DNA from: Solanum dulcamara
Lineage: Eukaryota > Streptophyta > Magnoliopsida > Solanales > Solanaceae
Direction: 5' to 3'
Length of the DNA: 64,000 bases
Assembly: GCF_947179165.1 (NCBI RefSeq)
Contig: NC_077241.1
Span: 34,963,246 to 35,027,245, forward strand
This document shows, one piece after another, positions 11,041 through 20,510 of the stretch (position 1 is its first letter; the number at the start of each line of letters is the position of its first letter). The position numbers were made by a program, and so were the translations under genes. Below the pieces are notes generated by a model. It saw only the letters and a list, made by a program, of their open reading frames with translations. It did no database searches and was not told the origin of the DNA.

Positions 11041-13240
11041 GCATTTGAATGAAAATTCTATCAGTGCGGTTAGACCCAGAACGCTAAGTTTGCTCTAGAA
11101 CAACCTTTGATTCAGTTTCCAAGGTGATCAGAATGAGTTTTTGGTCGTTTGTGCATTTTAAGTGTTTTTCTTTGAAATTCTTTGACTTTGGTCAGCATTC
11201 CATTGAAACGACCTCTATTGGAAAATCTGATGATTCAGTTGAGTCTGGAATGTCATTACTAGTTGGACAGCACGGTTTGTTTATGTCGATGGGATTTCGA
11301 ATGTGTTTCGAGCCCCATTGAGGGACTTGTTTCCCTTAGTGAAAATGCACCGGCAGAGTTGCTGGAGCACCTCAAATTTATTCTCCGTATTCACGGGCCC
11401 CTGGCCATGTTTGCGGAGGTCGAGTCTTTTGTTCTTTGCATTCGCAGGCTTTAGGTCGTGTTTGCAGAGATATGGATGGTTGTACTCTGCGTTTGCAGAC
11501 AAGTCTTCGCGTTTGCAAAAATTCAGCTTGCTAAAGCGTTCGCGGAGCAAAGAACATTGAGGGGCCTAGCAGTGAGATCTTTTAAGACCCGATGCCATCC
11601 CTTTTCTCTCTATTTCCAACATTTCAAAACACAATTTTTGGAGCAAATCTTGATCATTTTCGATCATTTTTATTCCAGTGCGTTGGGGATTCTTGTGGGA
11701 ACATTCTGAGACCTCTTTCATTCTAAAAACCTTGTAAGTTTTGCATAAATTTCATTATTTCTTTCACTTTAAAACTATTATAGAGCTTGAAATTGGTTGG
11801 GTTGTTTGAGCCCTTCCGGTGCTAGAAATGTGCCCATTTTTTGGCACAAGTTTATTGAGTTATTTGGGACCTTGAGATGGAGTTAGTTTTTTGATTTCGT
11901 GCACAGGTTCCAATATTGAATTTTGACCCAATTTTAGTTTCATGGATACCGTGATAACGTCATGGATAGCATGGATCATATGGAAGCTTTAGAGGAACTT
12001 GATGGACACCAATTAAAGATAAAATTTGTGGAAGGTCCATCAAAGTAAAGAAAAAGAAGAAAGAGGTTATGTGTGCAAGTGGTCATCTTTAAATTCAAGA
12101 ATTCACAAAAGAAGACAACCAAACAGGGCCCTTATCTCATTAAGGGTAAAATTGTAAAGAAAGTTTGTTCTTTATTTCCTTAGTATATGTAGGAGTCTTT
12201 TTTCATTTTAGAAGACTTAAATTATGATGAATTGAATATTTGAAAGCTTTGAAGCTTGTAGTTTCTAGGTGAAGCCTAGTATTAGTGTAGTTCTTAGTTG
12301 GTAATTATAGTTGAGTGATTAGGGTGGATTCCTGATATTTCTTATGTTAACTTCTTCTAGATTAATCAATCATCGAGTTATCCTCTTTGTGGATTCAATT
12401 TGGTTTTCTTATTTTTGATTGAGTTTGGGTTATTGCTTTTTGATCGAATTCAATTGAGAGGTGAAGGTATAAAGTTCTTTGTTTCTCAAAAATTCGATTA
12501 GATTTTGATAATTCCACATATCATTTTCTTTATTTCAATTTTCTGCATTTTGATTCTAGTTCTCCGACTAGGATCGTTATCATTGTTGGACTTGTTTTGG
12601 TTATGTTCTTCGATAATTTGATCGAGTGACATCATTTGGAGGCGTCCCAAAAAGAAAATACTAAATTTAGCGGTTTGGGTGCGGTTTTGGCTTTGAGGTA
12701 GGCGATGACTTACTCTTTTTAGACTTGGCTTGGCTAAAATTAGTATATTTTGAGTAGTAATGCATGATTAGGTTGTTGATTTAGGTGTTGATAATCCATT
12801 AAGAAGTTGGGAGTAGATGATCATCGTTAGTGATTTATTGGGGCTTTAGTCGTTGGATCCTTATACTAGGTGATTTCTTGGCTTGTTTATATCGCTTAGA
12901 ATCATTTGAGCTTGCTCCTAGGTGATTTGACCATAGGATGCCATTTCTTTGACTTATTTGGTTTTGGTTGCCGATTGGTATGATTTTAGTGTATGCCTAT
13001 ATCTTGCTAGCTTTTAATATTGCAATATTGGGCCTGAGATCGTGTTTTTAGTACACCGAAGTCTCAGGTTAATGATTTGGCACCACTGAAGGGATTTTTA
13101 CTCAACTCGAGTGATGTATGATTTTGTATTCCTACTTTTATTGATTTGCCTTGCCAGTGTTAAAATACCTTTTTTAAAGAATAAAATGAAAATTCAAGAT
13201 TTTTGATTTATAGATAAGTGTAATGATTTAAAGGAAATCA
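11041..13240 (+). repeat. 3' LTR of element F, second part, with an unexplained 0.65-kb stretch
   Basis: Continues the F LTR after H. LTR-like text is recognisable at about 11041-11960 and again from about 12655 (GGCGATGACTTACTC and following). Between about 11975 and 12640 the sequence changes character and may be a further small insertion, but I find no clear duplication or termini. The right end of the LTR is not sharp; I place it near 13240. The overlapping short open frames around 11124-11709 have no domain and are typical of LTR sequence. Confidence 0.55.
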
Positions 13241-13280
13241 TTAACCTGGATGACCCATTAATACATAATTTGGGTTGGTA

Positions 13281-13414
13281 TTGTTGTTGTTGTTGTTGTT
13301 GCTGTTGTTGTTGTTGTTGTTGTTATTGTTGTTGTTGTTGTTGTTATTGTTGTTGTTGGTGTTGTTGTTGTTGTTGTTGTTGTTATTGTTGTTGTTGTTG
13401 TTGTTGTTGTTGTT
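13281..13414. repeat. (TTG)n microsatellite, 134 bp
   Basis: Nearly pure TTG repeat with a few interruptions (TTA, CTG, GTG). It encodes only poly-Cys/Leu/Val or poly-Asn/Gln homopolymers, which are artefacts. It may have grown from the (TTG)n tail of an RTE LINE or TS-type SINE, since GGGTTGGTATTG precedes it, but the body of such an element is not recognisable upstream. Confidence 0.95.
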
Positions 13415-13905
13415 CACAATCATCTTCTTTAACTAGTAAAATTAGTCCTCCTAAGGGAAAATATGTTATGTCTAAAGTATGCATAATAATTGAAATATAG
13501 TAACTTTCATGAGCAACATAATATTATAATAGTATAATTTCTTAACTTACATAAAAAGTTAAGGGTCCAACATGCTTCCATACCTAACCCGTTTTGACTG
13601 CAAATACTTTGGGTATTCTTTGAGACTTTTACCGGATGTTTCAGTTCCAACTTGTCACCACGTAACTTCTCTTAACGTTCCTTCAGAATATCATAGCACA
13701 TCCTAGTTTCGTTTCCTACCTCTAGGCATAAGGTTAATATGGAAAGGGAGTTCTTTCTCTTTATAAAAAAAGGAATTATAAAGTAATAATAAAGATGCTC
13801 AAGAAAGATACTTACAAACTTAGTTTTTATTCATATCTTAAAGGGTTTTTTACAAGGGTGGAAGGTGATCTTTTTTTCTTTCGATGATCCCTCCTTGGTT
13901 ACTGA
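13415..13905 (-). other. EPRV intergenic/leader-like region, downstream of the promoter
   Basis: Non-coding sequence on the transcribed side of the putative EPRV promoter (- strand). On that strand an AATAAA-type signal lies near 13825-13831, about 85 nt after the TATA-like box. That order (TATA, start, poly(A) signal shortly after) is the caulimovirid arrangement, in which the genome-length RNA is terminally redundant. No tRNA-Met primer-binding site is visible. The left limit of viral sequence is uncertain. Confidence 0.4.
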
Positions 13906-13910
13906 CTGTC

Positions 13911-13921
13911 TCCTTTTATAG
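13911..13921 (-). promoter_or_regulatory. TATA box of the putative EPRV promoter
   Basis: On the - strand this reads CTATAAAAGGA, a good plant TATA box. It lies in the non-coding gap after the last EPRV reading frame, where the single strong promoter of caulimovirids normally sits. Inference from position and motif only. Confidence 0.5.
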
Positions 13922-14233
13922 ACGAAGGAGACGGATTTCAAACTTACATTTCACAATTTATATTTAGAAATGAAAATGACTTGAAAGTGACGCTATACAT
14001 ATCAGTTTACAAAAGAAGAAAATAAGAAAACGATTCTTCTTACATTATTAAAAGAAAACAAACTAGTGGAACCCTATGTTTTTATATAATTACAAAAGCA
14101 CAAAAGGGTCTTTATCATACTATTTGCATCCTTATCTTCTCGTGCCTTCTGCCTTATCTTTCCTTCCTTCTTTTGTTAATCACCATCCATCTCTCTTTTT
14201 TTTATTCGGAAGGTGTGGACATGGCATATTCAA

Positions 14234-15298
14234 TTATCTTCTCCTTTTTTGGGAGCAAAAATCACAAGTGCCTTTTTTGTGGTGACGGAGTTGGCATAAT
14301 TTCTTTTTTACTTGCAGACTTGATCTAAAAAATCCCTTTTCTATCATGTTATATTTTGCTTGTAAATATCTTGCGGCTGAAGGTGGAGTATTTCTTGCCG
14401 GGGCTATCATGACTGAGGAATTCATTTTTTCTCCTCCATAAATTTTGAAATCCTTTTTTCGAACAACTATCTATTCCTTGTAATACTATCCGGAGTCCTA
14501 TTGCTCTTCGATAGTGAATATCATTATTAGTGAGTTTATTAAAATCTTTAGTAGTCTTATCATTTTGAGTAATATAAAAATCCGTAGACTTTCCCAACTG
14601 TATCAAATGATAAGCTGGATATCTTTCTTCTTCAAAATAATCTTGTCTTGCTGAAAAGAATTTGAGAACCAATATATCTTTGAGGGTGATAGTAGGGTTG
14701 TTTAAATAGCAATCTCTAACACCATTTTTAATCCATCTAGGTAGTCTATCAATTTCATTAAAATTGGGAGTTGTTAAGTATATAGAGTTGATTGCTCCAA
14801 AATCGTACCACTATCAGATCTCCTGAGGAGATAAATCTTGTAAATAATTAATTCGAGGATAAATTCATCCAAAATCAACATGTCTTGTGGGCGTATTTTT
14901 GAGAGAAAATAAATCTCTCATTATCATCTCTTGATTTTCTATAGTAGGTTGTAACAAGTTTAGTCGGTCTTCAAAGGGCCCAATCGATATTTCTTTTAAA
15001 GGCTTTTGAGTCCCAAAGGCATTGTTTCATACTTATCTTCTTGCATCTCGGTAGTAGTAGAAGTGTTATCAACTTTCTTGATCTTGATCAAGTTGTTTAT
15101 GATATCGTAATTATCATTGTATTGTCCAATTTTGGACATTATCTTAGTACATATGTTGATTAATTTGTCAGCAATCTCTTGATCACAATTATAATTGGCT
15201 ATTTCAATAATATCGAAGACTGAAGTCTTAATATCATCACAACATTTATTAATATCTTCCAGATGTACTGTTATCTGTTGCTTAATTTTGCTGTCCAT
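14234..15298 (-). pseudogene. EPRV transactivator/inclusion-body-like protein, broken
   Basis: This is the last reading frame of the EPRV. It starts at the ATG at 15298 (MDSKIKQQ), overlapping the end of the RNase H frame by a few codons in another frame. The first part is open to 14996. Coding character then continues in shifted frames at about 14990-14800, 14672-14349 and 14425-14234, so there are at least two frameshifts plus stops (for example near 14853 and 14808). The 3' end has a Cys/His-containing basic tail (CQLRHH, then CDFC). The assignment rests on its place after the RT-RNase H frame and before the promoter region, as in solendovirus-like caulimovirids. Sequence similarity is not tested here. 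Confidence 0.55.
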
Positions 15299-15769
15299 CT
15301 CTTGTGACAAAATCTGCTGCAATATTCTTATCAGATCGAATAATTTCAATATCAAAAGAATATTCTGATAACAACACTTGCCATCTAATAAATATTTTAT
15401 ATTCCGATTTTGAAGAAAGATTATTTTGAACAAAAGCTTTGATTTGTGTATTATCTGTTGTAAGAGTAAATCTTTTTGGTAATAAAAAAGTAATATAATT
15501 TTTGAGAACTTTTTACTACGGCTAGCAATTCTTTTTCATTAATATGATATCTTATTTGTGTATCTGAAAAGGTTTCAGAACAATATCGGCATAGACTATC
15601 TCCTATTTTATTCTTATTAGGATCGTAGTCTTTGTTTTTTAATATGCCACTCCAACAGTGTTTTGAAGCATCCGTTTCTAAAATTAAGTCATCACTATCT
15701 TTGGGTAATTGTAATTTTGGTAAATTTTTGCATATATATTTAATATCTTTTACCTTTTTAGTTAGTACT
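15270..15769 (-). pseudogene. EPRV RNase H, C-terminal part (left copy)
   Basis: On the - strand the sequence carries the end of a pararetroviral RNase H: a YSFDIEIIRSD block followed by ADFVTR, just before the transactivator-like ATG. Frameshifts occur around 15430-15510. The first 255 nt on the - strand (15769 to 15515) are also present at 62311 to 62057. The region is cut at 15769 by element A. As an endogenous viral copy it is clearly non-functional. Confidence 0.65.
15515..15769 (-). repeat. 255-bp EPRV segment, left copy of a long direct duplication flanking element A
   Basis: Matches 62057-62311 over its whole length with about 12 mismatches by eye (about 5%) and no gaps. Both copies end with GTACT (15765-15769 and 62307-62311), which is the 5-bp target duplication of element A. 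The duplication is far longer than any LTR-retrotransposon target duplication. Confidence 0.9.
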
Positions 15770-16153
15770 TGTCATGACCCAAATTCGGGTGTGATGACAC
15801 TCATCTCAACCCACCGAGACAAGTCAGCCTAATACCCAACGAAAAGTAGATGCGGAAGAAAATAAAATAAATCAAAATTTAATCAAAAACACATAAAACA
15901 AACTCAAATTCCCCCAAGATTGATTGTCATGTGTACAAGCCACTAATACATTACCGAAGTACAAAAAAAAATAAAGTCACAATGTCTTTATCTCTAGAAT
16001 AGGACTAAAACATATTAAAGGAGTAAGATCTGTCTGCTAGATGGATGTAACAGCTACCTCAACACTCGAGATGATAGCCTCGGATGTGGTATAAAATGTA
16101 AGGAGATCAAGCAGGTCTGGACTCACAACCTACACAAGTATAGAAGCAAGGGG

Positions 16154-16178
16154 TGAGTACCAAACAGCACAGTACTCA
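16154..16178. repeat. GTAC inverted repeat in LTR A
   Basis: Arms TGAGTAC (16154-16160) and GTACTCA (16172-16178) with an 11-nt loop, 384 nt from the LTR end. In the second LTR of A (60680-60704) the pairing is kept with one G-T wobble. Equivalent structures occur in LTRs B, C, D, G and H. Confidence 0.8.
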
Positions 16179-16511
16179 GCAAGTGGATAACTAAAACAAA
16201 GCAAAGCTCGATAGATACACGGACTCCTGTCATCCCAATCGAACCTCCTCAACTACAACCTGCATAAAACTTGCCCAACTCTACTCTACACAATAATAAC
16301 AATACAGTCCACAAATATTCATCCGTAGTCTTATCAAGTGAATCATATCAAGTCAAATTCAACATATACAGAGCAATAAGTGGTAAACACGAATTCACAA
16401 ATATCAACAAAATATAATGCAATGCAATGAGATAATGCATGTCTGTCCTATCGGTATACATCCACTGAATTACAGTCCAGAACCCATGGGGGATATTTCT
16501 GTCCATGTCAC

Positions 16512-16630
16512 CTGCCACGGAGCATGTGGCCCATCCCCTCAATATACATATCCTACCACGGAGCGTGTGGCCCAATCCCTTTGTTTCATAATACTTGCCA
16601 CGGAGCGTATGTCTCGATCCCTTTGTTTCA
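16512..16630. repeat. Triplicated CCACGGAGCGTGTGG-type motif in LTR A
   Basis: Three imperfect copies start near 16514, 16554 and 16598, spaced 40-44 bp, each followed by a C-rich run or CCCTTTGTTTCATA. The core CCACnnnnnnnGTGG is an imperfect palindrome. The 5' LTR carries the same array near 61040-61142. It could be a U5/R structural or binding array; function unknown. Confidence 0.8.
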
Positions 16631-17491
16631 TATTATTTTTAGTCTCAGCACAGTATGTCAAAACTAATACAATAAATTCACGTTCATATGATTCATGATA
16701 ATAACATGACAACAACAATAATTTTTTCCTATCTCACATCAACATAGTCATTTCACATGTCCAAAATAAACCCATAATCACAACATATCAATTCCACCAA
16801 TATATGTCATTAGATCACCACTTTATATCCCTCATTTCCATTTTTAAGGCCAATCATATAGTTAATAACCCAGTCCAATTCTCATTACTCCCCAGTATAC
16901 ACAACACGGAAATACAAGCATCTACAAGCTTAAACTAAGGTTTATAAATTCACTTGCCTCAAATAATCAAGCAATCACTCCAGGACTTGAGCCTTCCCTT
17001 TTTGTTGGGCCTCCAAATCAACATAATCTAGTCAAATAAATAATCACAATAAGATTTCTAAACTAAGAACACCCATGTCTATCTAGACCCAAACACTCAC
17101 ACAAATCTATAATCAAGTTTCCAAATTTTGATGTCAATTAATAAATCAAATCTTTTATTTTCTAAATTTCAAGCCTAGGGTAAAGTCTCAATTTTCTCCA
17201 ATGTCACAAATTTGATGAAATTCATCTAACATAATACACATAATATTTAGTTACATATCTCAATATATCAAAACTTAATTTATAATGTAGAATAAAATAA
17301 TAATAGTTAAAATTGAAGCCACTGCTTATGAAACCAGTGGCAGCAACCACGCCAAATTTCTATTTTTGTTTACAATCAAATTTTCTGTCACTTTCATAAT
17401 ATAACATTATTCTAATAGAATAATAATATGATCACTAACTATAACTTACCTGTTCATTGTAGTGGATCCTTTTTGTCTTCAACGTCGCGCA

Positions 17492-17496
17492 GGTAA
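17492..17496. repeat. Target-site duplication GGTAA (left) of element B
   Basis: GGTAA here and at 54881-54885. The uninterrupted site is seen in the other LTR of A, CGCGCAGGTAAGTTTC at 62015-62030, which proves that 17497-54880 was inserted as one unit. Confidence 0.95.
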
Positions 17497-17723
17497 TGTC
17501 ATGACCCAACCCCATAGGTCGCAATTGGAGTCCGACCTGGACCCCCGTATACATATTTATCAGCTATGGTCAAGTCAAATTATAGACACATAATGCATAT
17601 ACATCAAGTGTAGTCAAACCGTATGACAAACAACATGATACGTACTTGAGAACCCCCATGGGTCGTAGCATTTCATATATCTATAGCCTCTTTTATTTGT
17701 ATCATAACATAAAAAGGCACGCA
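17497..17723 (-). repeat. Left (3') LTR of B, outer 227 bp
   Basis: Starts TGTCATGACCC and matches 48880-49105 of the right LTR. It is cut after GGCACGCA by LTR C. Confidence 0.9.
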
Positions 17724-18225
17724 TGTCACGACCCAACCCCGTAGGCCGCGACTGGGGTCCAACCTGGACCCCTCCATAAACCTAACTATCAGCTGTGATC
17801 GAATTGAACTGTAAATAAAATAATATCTTGTAACAGAGCCCTATTGGGCGATAACATTTGCATAAACCTGTAGCCCTTTTCGTTTGTGTCGTAACATGAA
17901 AGGGCATGCAAGCCGATAAGGCTGCCATAACATAATAACATATACCCTACATCATATAGACCCAGATGAATCAAACTGATATACACAACCCACATATACA
18001 TTTCTACAGACCTCTAACAATATCAATGACAACATATGGCGGGATAGGACCCCCGCCGTACAATAACAAAACAATACTATACATCAATGGCCAATGCGAA
18101 AAACTAGGCTCCGATACAATAGAGCCTCTTCCAGCTGAGCTGAGCGGGATCCTAAGATGATGGACTCCCAAAACCTGTACCTGTACCTACGGGCATGAAA
18201 TGCAGCCCCTCCGAGAAAAGGGGGG

Positions 18226-18246
18226 TCAGTACGATATATGTACTGA
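18226..18246. repeat. GTAC inverted repeat in LTR C
   Basis: Perfect arms TCAGTAC (18226-18232) and GTACTGA (18240-18246) with a 7-nt loop, next to a G-rich run (GGGGG) and a GGGCATGAA block that is kept throughout this family. Confidence 0.85.
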
Positions 18247-20076
18247 GTATGTAAAACATAACACAATACGACTAGAGGCATATCTGAAATAGAGAAGTAG
18301 GGGATAAAATATCAAATCAGAAACCTATACCTGGAAAAGTAAAATCATGCATGCTCAAATTTTTAATATAGCCGACTCTATCAGGTTTCCGGTGAATCAT
18401 AATTGTAGTAACATCACCTCCTTATTACAACACATCATCATATCATCATATATATACATACGTATTGGGTCCTCTAGTGAGGGCGCAATGAACAATGTTG
18501 TAGAATTGTGCACGATTACTATTCCCAGCCCCAGGGTTGATGAAAGAAGTGTTACAGTATGCACGAGTAGAGTAGTGAGAAACCAAATACAATTTAAATC
18601 ATTATCTGAGACTCAATGAAGTCATCAAGTGAACCATCACTTGGAAGTAATTGAAGTACCTGCTAGGTGTCACGGAGGATTGTATGGAGCGTCAGGAACC
18701 ATAGACATGTGTCACAATGTTGCCAAATAGCTTATAGGATCCAGACGTCTGTCCTCGTGGATCCCTTAAGGATAGAGGCCTATACCTCCAGTTATTATTT
18801 AACCTATCAAAGACTCGAAGATGGTAGCTTACTACTTTAAAGTTTAACATTCAAAAGTGAGTGAGGGTCTTGAAGTCACATTCAGAACCTGGGAATGGAA
18901 TTACCCCCAAAGCTCATATCACATCCTTCTTACATCTAAGACATGCCAAAAGAAAGAGAAAAGATCGGCTTTACATACCTATACCAAAAACATACCAAGA
19001 GAAGCTTCACATACCTCTTATGAGTTACTCTTTATCCTGTTCGCCTCATCGTCCTTTGAACCTATTCAATACGAAAGAAATACAAATATCAACAATACTT
19101 GACTGTTTAGCACCTTTAATTATACACGAGTATTCATAGAACTCATTTCCTCGCTCATCTTCTCGACTAGTTCCTTAACTAGTTAAAGAGTTAATGGAAA
19201 TCGGGCAGCACCTCCCCTATAATATGCCCTATCCGAATTTCTAATCACACCTCTAATAACTACAGACAACCAACAACAACAACCTGAAACATATATACAA
19301 GAAATTCACACCAACATTACACAATACAAACCCCAAACAACTCACTCCAAACTATCAAAACGTGAATTCTGGATAGCTTACTATCTTGCATTGATGCTTC
19401 GTTTCAAAAGGGTAATTGAGGGAAACAGGCTTTATGTACTAAGAAATGCTATAGCTAAATGGCGATGGGCAATACATAAAAGTTATAGACATGTGTCTTA
19501 GGGTCGCATACAATTTCGAATTACCCCTACATAAATTCGGTACAAAAAGATATGCCCAAAATACCAACAGTAGTCCGTGTAAGATGTCCAAAACCAAAAT
19601 CTGGGCAGTATCTCCTCTATACTTCATCACCCTCTTTAGAGTAGATAAAAGACAAACTGGATTTTAAAGGCTAAATAAAAGTTATATAACTATGAAATAC
19701 CTTTCCAAAACATATTGAATCACTCGAAACGAATCTGTACACAAGAAGTTATGCTGATATTATTAACAACAGTCCCATTCAAAAATGGGTTTGTTAACTA
19801 GCTCTTAACGTTTTCCCTCTTTGTTCTTTCAACTTTATCTCAAGTTTCCAAGTGTAAGGCTGAAGTAACGACTCATTATTCATCCTAATACACATATATA
19901 CACCTCCACGTGTCCGAGGAACACCTTAGATAATTAATTTACGGAGAAAATTTAAAGAACTTACCTTTAATTTCTCAAGAACATGGCTGCCTTATTCCTT
20001 GTCCTTCTTCACGTTTTTCTCTCAAATTCCTTGGCTGATTTTTGGATAATGAACAAGTTAAGAGTCACATAATACA

Positions 20077-20145
20077 TATATATATATATATATATACCTC
20101 TTTAGAAGGTACCATGTGGTAGCCCCCTAGGGTGACACGTGGTAG
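20077..20145 (-). promoter_or_regulatory. Putative LTR promoter of C (TATA tract and CACGTG)
   Basis: A (TA)n tract at 20077-20096 with a CACGTG core at 20136-20141, upstream of it on the - strand. The same order is present in LTRs B and E, so it is likely the U3 core promoter. The exact start is not visible. Confidence 0.5.
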
Positions 20146-20241
20146 CCTCCTAGGGTGCCACCTCAACTTGTTCGGCCAACCACATGTTGCCATGTGGCAG
20201 TGGGGTTTACCCCAAGCTACTGCATCACCTACTTGACCCTA

Positions 20242-20285
20242 AGTAGGTGCATCACCTACTAGTCCAAGTAGGTGCATCACCTACT
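20242..20285. repeat. Duplicated perfect hairpin in LTR C
   Basis: Two copies (20242-20260 and 20267-20285) of AGTAGGTG-CAT-CACCTACT, an inverted repeat with 8-bp arms and a 3-nt loop. Related AGGTGG...CACCT repeats occur in the same place in LTR B (23264-23310, 54450-54490) and LTR E (34957-35002, 42627-42672), so this is an evolving upstream (U3) repeat array. Confidence 0.85.
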
Positions 20286-20510
20286 TTCTTCGAGTAGGCG
20301 CATCATTTCCTTATTTTTCTTTTGTGAGCTCGTAATCCTGTCTTACTTCAAGAGCGTATGCACTCCTTGCTACTTAAGCTCGACATGTACTCAAGTAGCT
20401 TAACTGTGTAGGGCTTCTAAGTTAGTAGCTTACGTAGGTAAGTCGAGTCCTACGACTTCTTACTTGGCCTCCACTTCTTCCAACTCCTCATAACCCTACT
20501 TACATCGACT

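Larger units (their letters stand above)
240..13240 (+). mobile_element. Decayed Ty3/gypsy (chromovirus-like) element F, with two nested solo LTRs
   Basis: Remnants occur in the order gag, zinc knuckle, protease, reverse transcriptase, RNase H, integrase, chromodomain-like tail and 3' LTR, all on the + strand, which is the gene order of Ty3/gypsy elements. Every domain has stops or frameshifts. Solo LTR G splits the RT at 2658-5834 and solo LTR H splits the 3' LTR at 8698-11035. No 5' LTR or primer-binding site is visible. The left limit (about 240) and right limit (about 13240) are approximate. The element is dead and predates both nested insertions. Confidence 0.85.
15770..17496 (-). repeat. 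3' LTR of element A, outer part
   Basis: The first 1727 bp (in window direction) of the A LTR. It matches 60291-62025, with about 10% difference over the first 100 bp by eye. It contains a TGAGTAC/GTACTCA inverted repeat (16154-16178) and a triplicated CCACGGAGC motif (16512-16630). Its short open frames mirror those at 60876-61094 and have no domain. Confidence 0.9.
17724..20510 (-). mobile_element. LTR C, truncated member of the long-LTR family, inside the left LTR of B
   Basis: Begins TGTCACGACCCAACCCC within the B LTR (the B LTR would continue GGCACGCAAGCC, as at 49098). It follows the order of LTR E to about 20510 but lacks the last 150 or so bp (no GGGTGTAACA end). The B LTR resumes at about 20511-20520 with about 65 bp missing relative to 49106-49170. 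One deletion across the junction therefore removed the end of C and some of B. No coding domain is present. Confidence 0.8.

Noticed and set aside
11281..11560. Overlapping open frames on both strands in LTR F
   Set aside because: No domain or conservation; typical chance frames in GC-richer LTR sequence.
13241..13500. Poly-Cys and poly-Asn open reading frames
   Set aside because: Pure translation of the TTG microsatellite on either strand; no start context or conserved domain.
18857..19139. Repeated small open frames in the LTRs (also near 33539, 41204, 50657)
   Set aside because: They recur because the LTRs are related; they differ by frameshifts and carry no domain.
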